A DNA stretch of 64,000 nucleotides, from positions 6,523-70,522 of the forward strand of contig JBATEX010000205.1 of assembly GCA_049664225.1 (NCBI GenBank), written 5' to 3'. A program made the translations under genes and the position numbers. Below the pieces are notes generated by a model, which did not search any database, was not told the origin of the DNA, and was given only the letters and a program-made list of their open reading frames with translations. The DNA is from JAUVRX01 sp049664225. GTDB lineage: Bacteria > Acidobacteriota > Thermoanaerobaculia > Multivoradales > JAHEKO01. Shown in pieces: positions 1 to 6,842 of the stretch; position 1 is the first letter of the stretch, and each line of letters starts with the position of its first letter.

Positions 1-764
1 TGGATCCTGCCTTTCTCTCGGCCGCTGATGATCCCTGCCCGCTTCAGTGCACCTGTCAGATGGGCTACACAACGGACGAATTGACCGTGGTTCCTAGCCC
101 GGTCGGCACAACCCGCGATCAACTCGGTAATGGTGGAGCCCATGTAGACCTGGTCGTAGACTTTGGTCCTGCAACCATCGATGACCACCTCGACGACTCC
201 CTCGATCGATTCGATGTAGAAGTCATTGTCATCGGAGAGGTCAGGGCGAGGAGTGATCAAGAGTACCGAGCTTCTGCCGACCAGCGGGACCGTCAAGTGA
301 CTGACTCCGTTTGGAGGGCATTCATAGTCGCCAACGATGTCACCGTCGATAAAGATCCTGGGCCCTTCACCACCACCACAGGTCGTCACGGTAATGGACT
401 CGGTAATGAATGACGGATCGAAGAAAAAGACCAACGCTTCACCCATACCGGACACGGGAGTATCGAGCTGGACCTGGGTGGCGCTGCTGTCGCTGGTCAC
501 GACTCCCAGCCCCCCTCGATTCAGGTCCGGGTCCACCTCGACGTACATGGCGGCTCCCTCTAGTCCTTGAGTGAAGTTCCCAGAAGAGTCCGTGAGCCCC
601 GCACTGATTTCCAGAGGGACTCCCTCGACAGTGAGGACACAGACCGCCAAACCCGTACAAGCCGTTGCCGCGGTCGATTCAAAGTCGTATGTGAGAGCGA
701 AGCTCCCTGCCCCGAGAGCCAGCAGCGCGAGAACTGCTCCGATCATCGATACACGCTTCTTCAT
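1..764 (-). CDS. Secreted protein of unknown function, cut by the left window edge
   Basis: An open frame runs from ATG 764 to the left edge without a stop (254 codons visible). The start at 764 is preferred over an in-frame ATG at 770 because AAGGAGG then sits 7 nt upstream instead of touching the codon. The N terminus (MKKRVSMIGAVLALLALGAG) is a signal peptide, so the product is exported. The middle is acidic and beta-rich with no domain I can name. Near the visible end is the segment NHGQFVRCVAHLTGALKRAG, followed by IISGREKG; this Cys/His module is familiar from the ends of many exported proteins of environmental bacteria, but I know no function for it. A GEMM-I riboswitch lies in its leader. 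Confidence 0.8.
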   Translation of the reverse strand, partial: MKKRVSMIGAVLALLALGAGSFALTYDFESTAATACTGLAVCVLTVEGVPLEISAGLTDSSGNFTQGLEGAAMYVEVDPDLNRGGLGVVTSDSSATQVQLDTPVSGMGEALVFFFDPSFITESITVTTCGGGEGPRIFIDGDIVGDYECPPNGVSHLTVPLVGRSSVLLITPRPDLSDDNDFYIESIEGVVEVVIDGCRTKVYDQVYMGSTITELIAGCADRARNHGQFVRCVAHLTGALKRAGIISGREKGRI

Positions 765-836
765 TCTCATTCCTCCTTGGTCGATTGAGTCGGACATCGT
801 GGAAACCCTCTCGATTCGGGCGAGGGCCCCTTCCAT

Positions 837-918
837 CCTTCGGCAGCCCGGCGGTCTTCCTTTTGGAGTAGGACCCGTAGCTTTGTGTGCTCAGCCTCTC
901 GGCTGGCGTACCCTTGTC
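837..918 (-). promoter_or_regulatory. GEMM-I (c-di-GMP-I class) riboswitch, copy 1
   Basis: Read on the minus strand, the leader of the left-edge gene shows the GEMM-I plan. A short helix AGCC/GGCT is closed by a GAGA (GNRA) loop. It is followed by CACAAAGCTACGGGTCCTA, and the 3' side has GACCGCCGGGCTGCCG. The usual GCAAACC box has drifted to GTACGCC. A stem CCCTC/GAGGG followed by TTT (about 806-826) lies between aptamer and gene and could be the expression platform. GEMM-I RNAs bind c-di-GMP or, in a variant, cGAMP. The G aligned by eye with Vc2 G20 is kept, which favours c-di-GMP. Confidence 0.8.
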
Positions 919-932
919 GAGGTATCTAAAAC

Positions 933-977
933 GCTACTCCTCTGCGGAGCGGATGTCCAGAAACCGGGTTTAGGAAG
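933..977 (-). repeat. Direct repeat copy A, hairpin with T-run
   Basis: A 45-bp segment matches 2123-2167 at 39 of 45 positions by eye, ending in the shared block ccagaaaccgggtt. On the minus strand the proximal part can fold (GCTCC/GGAG plus flanking pairs) and runs into TTTT just before the riboswitch, so this copy may also end transcription of the membrane-protein gene at 1108-1521. Region 978-1107 holds nothing else I recognise. Confidence 0.6.
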
Positions 978-1107
978 TTGGCGAGGGCAAGCTGTTACAC
1001 CTTGTCCCAGCCAGTGCGGGGCTGTACCAATGGCCTAGCTCGCTCTGGATGAGCTGGACCCCTGGCTGGAGGAGACGTGGCCTTGGTACTCGCTGGGCCT
1101 GAGCCCT

Positions 1108-1521
1108 TTAGAGGCACAAGCTCGAATCGTCCTTTGCCCCTGAGCGAGTGTGATTCAGGAGAAGCGCCATGATTGGCAAGAGAATCCAGGGTATTGCGTA
1201 GTAGACGGTCAGATACCAGTATTTTGAAATGAACTGCACACCGTGCCCCAAATAGAGGCCGCAGTAGAGCCAATCGTAGACTGCTAGAGGAACTGTGAAA
1301 TAGAAAGCGAGCCAGCATGCAGTCGCAAGCCGCTTCTCGGGTCGTAGGCGCTTCAGAAAGACATAGGCGATAGCGGCTATGGGAATCAGCACAAGCGAGT
1401 CAAACCAAATCATGGCGAGCTTCGAGTACTGCTGGTAGTAGGAAGGCAGTCCCGCAAGCCAGAAGCCCGCCCAGACGACGGTGGCGATCAGAAAGATCCC
1501 GATAGGACCTTGGATAGGCAT
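1108..1521 (-). CDS. Small polytopic membrane protein, unknown function
   Basis: The product is 137 residues with four hydrophobic segments, rich in Trp and Tyr (around WAGFWLAGLPSYYQQY and KYWYLTVYYAIPWILL), and a short polar tail, so it is an inner-membrane protein. The ATG at 1521 is chosen because a longer frame from 1617 would add 32 polar residues and overlap the end of the upstream gene. No clear ribosome site precedes 1521. It follows the methyltransferase-like gene by 34 bp and is probably co-transcribed. I do not recognise the family. Confidence 0.65.
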   Translation of the reverse strand: MPIQGPIGIFLIATVVWAGFWLAGLPSYYQQYSKLAMIWFDSLVLIPIAAIAYVFLKRLRPEKRLATACWLAFYFTVPLAVYDWLYCGLYLGHGVQFISKYWYLTVYYAIPWILLPIMALLLNHTRSGAKDDSSLCL

Positions 1522-1555
1522 TTTGAAGTGCCTGCAATGATGAGTTGCCTGAGCT

Positions 1556-2110
1556 TCAGCCCCGTTCTCTTCTGAGCCCGGGGAAGAACATAGGGGTCTG
1601 CTTTCGATACTCGACATATTCGTCGCCCAACCGCTTCACCAGTTCAGGCTCCTCAATCTGCTTCAGCTCCCACACATTGACCAGCACGTACAGCGGAGTG
1701 AAGAAGCACACGAGTGCAGCAGAGTTGACGGCAAAGCCTATGCCGAAGAGAAGGATGAAGACCCCTGTCACCATTGGATTCCTGGCGTACCGGTAGGGGC
1801 CGCTCGTGACCAACTTGGGAGGCGGATTGAAGGGGACTGGCGTTCCCTCGACTTTCAAGAAGTGAATCACGGACCAGGCCATGACCACAACCCCAACCGC
1901 AATTAGCGGCAGTGCTGCTGAGAGTCTCGTGCGCTCTGGCAGAAGATCTGGGAGGCCCAAGAGCTTGTCGACAAGAAGCCCGGCAAGTACGAATAGTGTC
2001 GTGAACAAGCCGAATACCGTAAGTCCAATCGGAGTCAGAAGCACCCGGGTCTTTCTGGTGCCCGTCGCTGCCCGGTAGAGCAGGTCGATCCAGCGATCCC
2101 GAAGCCTCAT
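1556..2110 (-). CDS. Isoprenylcysteine/phospholipid methyltransferase-family (ICMT/PEMT-like) membrane protein
   Basis: The product is 184 residues with several membrane spans. The C-terminal half has the family pattern: TSGPYRYARNPM, then an E-rich turn, then LGDEYVEYRKQTPMFFP. These form the S-adenosylmethionine pocket in ICMT/PEMT-fold enzymes, which methylate a membrane substrate at the cytoplasmic face; the substrate here is unknown. The start at 2110 (MRLRDRW) is preferred over 2200 because the extra 30 codons lie inside direct repeat B. A GGGAG lies close upstream. It appears to be the first gene of a two-gene unit. Confidence 0.75.
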   Translation of the reverse strand: MRLRDRWIDLLYRAATGTRKTRVLLTPIGLTVFGLFTTLFVLAGLLVDKLLGLPDLLPERTRLSAALPLIAVGVVVMAWSVIHFLKVEGTPVPFNPPPKLVTSGPYRYARNPMVTGVFILLFGIGFAVNSAALVCFFTPLYVLVNVWELKQIEEPELVKRLGDEYVEYRKQTPMFFPGLRRERG

Positions 2111-2122
2111 GACTCCCGAAAG

Positions 2123-2167
2123 GCTACTCCTGTCCAGAGCAGATTTCCAGAAACCGGGTTGAGGAAG
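2123..2167 (-). repeat. Direct repeat copy B
   Basis: This is the second copy of the repeat at 933-977, in the same orientation. It ends 12 bp before the start of the methyltransferase-like gene. On the minus strand it folds as CTGCTC/GAGTAG followed by a short TTT. The two copies bracket the two-gene membrane cassette 1108-2110. Confidence 0.6.
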
Positions 2168-2228
2168 GCGGAGAAGTGGCGTGCTGTTCACCGGCAGCAA
2201 GCCTCTGAAACGGGGCTGGCCGTCCTGA

Positions 2229-2325
2229 GGGTAGGTCTCTCGAAGGGGAGAGGCGCTATAGGTACCTACCCGTTGGGGTGTTGCTCCGGTGGAAGATTGC
2301 CGTCAGGATTCGCTCAAGTTCCACC
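2229..2325 (+). other. Possible structured RNA leader, unassigned
   Basis: Two nested stems can be drawn on the plus strand. GGGTAGGT (2229-2236) pairs with ACCTACCC (2264-2271) around an inner CTCTC/GAGAG hairpin (2237-2252). GGTGGAA (2288-2294) pairs with TTCCACC (2319-2325). The block ends just before a good ribosome site and the small reading frame at 2349. It matches no riboswitch class I know and could be chance in GC-rich DNA. Confidence 0.3.
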
Positions 2326-2348
2326 GAGTAGGCCGGAAGGAGAGAGGT

Positions 2349-2582
2349 ATGGCGCAGACCTGTGGTCTATCTGAAACCCAGACGGTGGCTATCCCCCCGG
2401 AGCAGAAGACTGGCAGGAGACCCTCGACTCAGAACCCTCCCACCTGGGGCCTGCCAGATCTAGAGGGGGCTCTCGAAGAAACCCGAGCTGAGTTATCCAC
2501 AAGTAACGACAATGCGGACGATGAATCAAATGCTGCGTCGTCCCCTTATGTTATTGCCGGGGGGTGGGGATCGAGCATCTAG
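2349..2582 (+). CDS. Possible small protein, 77 residues, unknown
   Basis: ATG 2349 follows AAGGAG with 6-7 nt spacing. The product is hydrophilic, with a Pro/Glu-rich middle and a hydrophobic Gly/Trp-rich end (SSPYVIAGGWGSSI). It has no signal peptide, no Cys pairs and no family I recognise. Codon use is less GC-biased than its neighbours. A leader-plus-core layout would suit a modified-peptide precursor, but no modifying enzyme is encoded nearby, so this stays a guess. It is the only likely gene in the interval 2168-2710. Confidence 0.35.
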   Translation: MAQTCGLSETQTVAIPPEQKTGRRPSTQNPPTWGLPDLEGALEETRAELSTSNDNADDESNAASSPYVIAGGWGSSI

Positions 2583-2710
2583 ACCTTTGGCCATCAGCCC
2601 GGAGCCCCCGGTGGAGGCGGTCATTTCCATTCCCAGGCATGCAGCAAGTGAGGATCAGTTCGTCCGAAGTCACGGCAAGACGACGGACAGACTGCGACTC
2701 ACCGCAATTT

Positions 2711-4252
2711 CTACTCCCACCTCAGCGTGTCGCCAGTCTCGAAGTTGCCCGAAAAGATGACGGCCTCTCCGGGGAAGGCCCAGACCTTGCCGGCGTCCTT
2801 GTTGACCAGGTCGTAGTACGGGGCGACGATGAGAGGATCTTCGAAGCCGTCACCGTCGGTGTCACCGGCCGACAGGGACCATCCCAAGTAGGAAGCCGCC
2901 TGGTCCCCTTCGACCACCCAGTCTGCGTAGCTAGAAGATCCGTCGAAACTCAGGCCGTCGCCGCTTCCCAACCAGAGGACGGCCATACCTGCGCCAACTT
3001 CTAAGCCGACAGTGTGGCCGATTGCCCCGACCAGGAGGTCATCGAGGTCGTCTCCGTTGTAGTCCAGGACAGTCAGGTTGGCGCCGAGTTGATCTCCTTC
3101 CGCCGCACCATAGGCGAGCCAGTCGGCGTTAGATGGCGTTCCGTTGTCTCCGAGGCCGGTGCCGGATCCGTACCAGGCCGCGACGACTCCATCCAAGTTT
3201 GCCAAGTAGTCGTAGTGGCGCGAGCCGACGACCAGGTCGCCGTAACCGTCGTCGTTGAGGTCGCCGCTACTGACGGAGGTCTGAGAGGCGGTTGCAAGAT
3301 AGGCGTTTGCCTGATCACTTTCCGCAGTCCAGTCGGCATTTGAGGGACTACCTGTGTCTCCAAGTCCGGTTGCCGAGCCGTGCCAGACGAAGAGCTTTCC
3401 CTCGTCGATCTGGCCGGAATCGTAGCGCGGTGCGCCGACGAAGATGTCGTCATAGCCGTCCCCGTTGACATCGCCGGCAAAACCGACATTCATTCCGAAT
3501 CCTGCGTCCCTGGGAATTGGAGCCGATGGGTTACATTGATCGCCCATGGCATACCAGTCTGCGGTGGCGACGGTCGTGTCACCGAGCAGAGAGTCGGATC
3601 CCATGTAGACGTAGGCGTGGTTGATGATCGGCATCGTGCCGTTGCAGGAGTCGTAACGCATCGCACCGATGATGATGTCGTCGTAGCCGTCGTCATCGAT
3701 GTCGCCGGCGGGTGCTGCATCGATGCCGGTGTGGGCGTACAGGGCATTCCCTGTGACCTTCCAGTCGTACGATCCGTCCAGGCCGGAGCTCGAACCGTAG
3801 TAGAGGAAGACCGCCCCTTCATCCCAATTGGCGTTCACATCGTAGTTCGGCATGCCGATGAGGAGGTCGTCGTATTCGTCACCGTCGACGTTCAGCGTGG
3901 CCACCGCTTCTCCAAAGAAACCATTCATGGCGACTTGGGGAGGATTGATCGTCAGGTCGGGTGTGGTGGAGGGGCCGTTTTCGGAGCCGTAGAACACCCA
4001 GACTCTTCCGGAACGGTATTGACCTGAGTTGTAGAATCGCGAGCCGATTACTACATCCGCATAGCCATCGTTGTTGAAGTCACCAGTTGCGTTGGCCGAT
4101 TCTCCAACATAGACCTCGAGCTGATCTTGCGCGAAGTCCCAGACTGCGTCGTCGAGCGTCACCTGAGTGCCGCCGGCGTGCAGTGCCTGTGCAGACAGCA
4201 GGGAAACGAGAAGCGCTCCCATGAACATTTTGCGAACCACCTTGTCGCCCAT
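2711..4252 (-). CDS. Secreted FG-GAP (integrin alpha-like) beta-propeller protein
   Basis: The product is 513 residues. A signal peptide (KMFMGALLVSLLSAQALHA) is followed by seven FG-GAP blades, each with a Ca-binding loop and a V/I-G-x-x-x-Y ending: GDFNNDGYADVVIGSRFY, GDIDDDGYDDIIIGAMRY, GDVNGDGYDDIFVGAPRY and others. Seven blades make a closed propeller, usually an extracellular binding module. The last residues (FSGNFETGDTLRW) are an FExGD-type ending common in exported proteins of this kind of organism. ATG 4252 is chosen over 4258 because AAGGAG then sits 6 nt upstream. Its leader holds a GEMM-I riboswitch, so c-di-GMP control is likely. Confidence 0.9.
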   Translation of the reverse strand: MGDKVVRKMFMGALLVSLLSAQALHAGGTQVTLDDAVWDFAQDQLEVYVGESANATGDFNNDGYADVVIGSRFYNSGQYRSGRVWVFYGSENGPSTTPDLTINPPQVAMNGFFGEAVATLNVDGDEYDDLLIGMPNYDVNANWDEGAVFLYYGSSSGLDGSYDWKVTGNALYAHTGIDAAPAGDIDDDGYDDIIIGAMRYDSCNGTMPIINHAYVYMGSDSLLGDTTVATADWYAMGDQCNPSAPIPRDAGFGMNVGFAGDVNGDGYDDIFVGAPRYDSGQIDEGKLFVWHGSATGLGDTGSPSNADWTAESDQANAYLATASQTSVSSGDLNDDGYGDLVVGSRHYDYLANLDGVVAAWYGSGTGLGDNGTPSNADWLAYGAAEGDQLGANLTVLDYNGDDLDDLLVGAIGHTVGLEVGAGMAVLWLGSGDGLSFDGSSSYADWVVEGDQAASYLGWSLSAGDTDGDGFEDPLIVAPYYDLVNKDAGKVWAFPGEAVIFSGNFETGDTLRWE

Positions 4253-4307
4253 TTCCATCTCCTTTCGCGCGCGGAACTCCTCAATGGGTGTCGAAGCTCG
4301 TCAGTTC

Positions 4308-4360
4308 AACAAAAACGGTCGGTCGAGCACGCATGGTGCTCGGCCTCTTGAGTGACCAGC
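4308..4360 (-). terminator. Candidate riboswitch expression platform (intrinsic terminator)
   Basis: On the minus strand, just after the aptamer, GGCTGGTC can pair with GACCGACC (one mismatch) around an inner CGAGCAC/GTGCTCG hairpin, followed by GTTTTTG. The first strand overlaps the aptamer's 3' end, which suits a ligand-dependent terminator. The folding is by eye. Confidence 0.5.
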
Positions 4361-4478
4361 CTTCGGCGGCTCGGCGGTCCTGAGGTCCTGCGAGGCGGAG
4401 GTCCGTCCTGGCGGAAACTAGGACCCGTGGCTTTGCGCCCCCGACTCTCGTCGGGTTTGCCTTTGTCGTGGCCCTTTC
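4353..4478 (-). promoter_or_regulatory. GEMM-I (c-di-GMP-I class) riboswitch, copy 2
   Basis: The minus strand reads AAAGGCAAACCCGAC, GAGA tetraloop, GTCGGG, then GCGCAAAGCCACGGGTCCTA, and on the 3' side GGACCGCCGAGCCGCCG. These are the conserved GEMM-I elements in order: the GGCAAACC box, a GNRA-capped P2, the CGCAAAGCC box, and the receptor/P3 closing strand. The G aligned with Vc2 G20 is present, which predicts c-di-GMP over cGAMP. The P3 arm is longer than in Vc2. The aptamer lies about 100 nt upstream of the FG-GAP gene and just after the terminator of the preceding gene, so it heads its own transcript. Confidence 0.9.
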
Positions 4479-4495
4479 AATGTACGCCTAGGGGC

Positions 4496-4525
4496 AAAGA
4501 AAAGCCCCACCCGAAAGGGTGGGGC
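4496..4525 (-). terminator. Rho-independent terminator of the DGSG-repeat gene
   Basis: A perfect 9-bp stem GCCCCACCC/GGGTGGGGC with a GAAA or TTTC loop is followed on the minus strand by TTTTCTTT. It ends the transcript from 5378-4566 before the riboswitch-led gene begins. Confidence 0.85.
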
Positions 4526-4565
4526 AGGGTACCAAGGGTGCGGAAATGCCAAGGGCAGCTGAAGC

Positions 4566-5378
4566 CTAGGGCACCTTGATGTCGCCTTCGATGTGATTGA
4601 AAGTCACTCCGCCGCTGCCATCTCGCTCGACGATGAAGTCGCCGGCGACGTGCTCGGCTCGGATGCTCCCGGAGCCATCCTCCTGCACCAGCACATCGCC
4701 GCCGATGTGGTCGAGCTCGATGCTCCCGGAGCCATCCTCGACAATCTCCACACCGGCCTCGGTGTCGCGCACGGTGATCTCACCGGAGCCGTCTTCGATG
4801 GAGACCGGCCCGCCAACATGCTCGATCTCGAGGCTTCCCGAGCCGTCGTTGAGACGGATCCTGCCACCTACGTCAGTGACCTCCAGCTCACCAGACCCAT
4901 CAACGATCTCGATGTCCTCCGCGATATTGTGAACGAGAATGTCCCCGGATCCATCTTCGAGCTCCAGGCCCCGGACCCCTTCGATCTTTACTGAGCCACT
5001 GCCGTCCTCGACGTCGAGAAGGATGTACTCTGGTACCTCTATCTCCAGATCCAGGTAGGGGCTGTTGCGCCTCCAGTTGCCGTCGGGGATCTCTACCTCG
5101 ATGTAGAGGGTGTTGCCTCGGCGGTCGGTGCGAAGCTCGATCTCGTCCAGGACGTCCTTGTCAGGAGCGCACGCTTTGCCTTGCACCCGCACTTCCGTCA
5201 GTCCCGAGGTGCCTCTGATCATCAGGATTCCGGCCTCTGCCTCGACACGGAGCGTCGTTGCTCCAGCCGCATCCAGAGTGGCGTCTCGAGGCTCGCTGCG
5301 GGGGCAGTCGCTGGCAGTCGAGGCAAGTGGCATACCCAGGAATGCTCCTGAGACAATCAGCATCTTGACGAATCGCAT
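4566..5378 (-). CDS. Exported DUF4097-like protein with DGSG repeats
   Basis: The product is 270 residues. It starts at ATG 5378 behind GGAGG and has a signal peptide (MRFVKMLIVSGAFLGMPLAS). From about residue 125 to the end the motif DGSG recurs eight times with 18-21 residue spacing, as in LEDGSGDILVHNI and LNDGSGSLEIEHVGG. That periodicity is typical of DUF4097/DUF2807 beta-solenoids, where each turn gives one strand pair. It is probably a periplasmic or surface protein of unknown binding role. It has its own terminator at 4496-4525. The longer frame from 5471 would add a poor N terminus and nearly touch moeA. Confidence 0.8.
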   Translation of the reverse strand: MRFVKMLIVSGAFLGMPLASTASDCPRSEPRDATLDAAGATTLRVEAEAGILMIRGTSGLTEVRVQGKACAPDKDVLDEIELRTDRRGNTLYIEVEIPDGNWRRNSPYLDLEIEVPEYILLDVEDGSGSVKIEGVRGLELEDGSGDILVHNIAEDIEIVDGSGELEVTDVGGRIRLNDGSGSLEIEHVGGPVSIEDGSGEITVRDTEAGVEIVEDGSGSIELDHIGGDVLVQEDGSGSIRAEHVAGDFIVERDGSGGVTFNHIEGDIKVP

Positions 5379-5471
5379 GGATATCTCCTCCAAGAGGGTT
5401 CCTACCTCTCTACGAGTTCCAGCCTCCCGGGTTTCGCTCAAGTCGCGGCCGCTCGTCTGACGTCCGGTCAC

Positions 5472-6698
5472 TCATCCACCAGTCGAGAGCCAATTCGCCA
5501 GGGGGAGCACCTCACAGGCCTGTCCGGGACGGGCCTCGGGCGAGTGGGCCCGCACGCGCACCAGGCCGGTACCTCTGGCGAAGGCCGCCAGGTCATGGGA
5601 GCCCTTGGGCGCCATCGGTGCCACCAGCAGATGTCCGTCCCGGAAGTGGACCTCGGCGGTGAGAAAGCGATCCCTTCCCTTGGCGGCAGGAAGGGGCGCA
5701 GTCAGCTCTCCAGCCAGGGCTCCATGCCAGAAGCCGTCTTGGAGTCCCATCAATCGCCTGAGGGTGGGTCGCACGAACAAGAAGAACCCGGCCATGACGG
5801 AGGCAGGATTACCGGGAAGGCCGAACACCAGTCCACCTGGGTGGTGGGCGGCGACCAGTGGCTTGCCAGGCTGAATCGCTACAGCGCCGAACAGCAATTC
5901 GCAGCCCAGCTTCGTCAGAACACCCTCGACAAAGTCGTATTCGCCTTTTGAGACGCCCCCACCGATGAGAAGCACATCAGCCTCCAGTCCCGCCCCGATC
6001 TTCTCCCGCAGCTCCTGCGGACGGTCTGCTGCGATGCCGAGGGGCTCGAGCTCGAGCCCGAGTGAGCGGCATGCAGCCAGCAGGAAATCGGTATGGGAAT
6101 CTCTCAACTGTCCGGGGAGGGGTTCGGTGTCCGGCGGCACCACCTCGTCGCCTGTTGCCAGGAATGCCACCCGGGGTCTGCGGTGGACCGGTACGGAGGC
6201 AATGCCATGGGTCGCCAGCAGGCCCAAGCCGCCGGCCGTGAGCATCGAGCCGGCCGGCAGCAGGGGATCTCCCCGGCGCTGAATTTCGGCCTGTCGTCGA
6301 ATATGGGAACCTGCTTCAGTTCCAGAACGAAACAGCACCTCGTCCCTGGTGGAGGTGGTCTGTTCGACAGGGACGACCCGATCGGCGCCGCGCGGGATGG
6401 GCGCCCCGGTCATGATGCGCATCGCGCAGCCTCTCTCGATCTCGCAATCGGGGCTCGAACCGGCTGCGATGATGCCGCAGATGGGCAGGCGATCGCCTGC
6501 TGCCACCTCTTCGGATACTGCGAAACCGTCCATGGCCGAGACGTCAGCTGGGGGGATATCCACGGTAGCTGCCAGCGATTCAGCGAGCACCTGCCCCAGG
6601 GTTGATCTGCGGTCTACTTTTTCTGGCCCGAGGGGTGAGCAGTGCTCTGCCAATCGAAGCCAGGCGCCTTCAGGAGAGATCCATTCGTCGGTGGTCAT
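5472..6698 (-). CDS. moeA: Molybdopterin molybdenumtransferase MoeA
   Basis: The product is 408 residues, the family's normal length. MoeA inserts molybdate into adenylylated molybdopterin, the last step of molybdenum cofactor synthesis, in the cytoplasm. Visible signatures are PPADVSAMDGFAV near residue 50, MTGAPIPRGADRVVPVE, ATGDEV, and LIGGGVSKGEYDFV with QPGKPL and GLPGNPASVM, covering the MoeA N-terminal, MoCF-binding and C-terminal domains. ATG 6698 directs MTTDEWISPEGAW. No other Moco gene is in the window, so this copy stands alone, divergent from the DUF4388 gene. Confidence 0.93.
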   Translation of the reverse strand: MTTDEWISPEGAWLRLAEHCSPLGPEKVDRRSTLGQVLAESLAATVDIPPADVSAMDGFAVSEEVAAGDRLPICGIIAAGSSPDCEIERGCAMRIMTGAPIPRGADRVVPVEQTTSTRDEVLFRSGTEAGSHIRRQAEIQRRGDPLLPAGSMLTAGGLGLLATHGIASVPVHRRPRVAFLATGDEVVPPDTEPLPGQLRDSHTDFLLAACRSLGLELEPLGIAADRPQELREKIGAGLEADVLLIGGGVSKGEYDFVEGVLTKLGCELLFGAVAIQPGKPLVAAHHPGGLVFGLPGNPASVMAGFFLFVRPTLRRLMGLQDGFWHGALAGELTAPLPAAKGRDRFLTAEVHFRDGHLLVAPMAPKGSHDLAAFARGTGLVRVRAHSPEARPGQACEVLPLANWLSTGG

Positions 6699-6761
6699 AG
6701 GAGAGCCTTTGATGTCGTGGGGCAGAGGTCTTTATCACATGAGTGAGTCAAAGCCCGATGC

Positions 6762-6767
6762 TATACT
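6762..6767 (+). promoter_or_regulatory. Possible -10 element upstream of the DUF4388 gene
   Basis: TATACT lies in the 144-bp divergent gap between moeA and the DUF4388 gene, about 75 nt before GTG 6843. No good -35 hexamer is seen at the right distance, so support is weak. Confidence 0.3.
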
Positions 6768-6842
6768 CGGCGCCGCTCGTCGTCCCCTTCGAACCTGTCC
6801 GTCTACCGGCCTGGTCAAAGCAAAAACAGCACTGAGCACACT

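Noticed and set aside
60..413. Plus-strand ORF at the left edge
   Set aside because: Antisense to the open secreted-protein frame that has a signal peptide and ribosome site.
2123..2170. attC-like integron site in the direct repeat
   Set aside because: No proper paired R'/R'' core sites and no integrase in the window.
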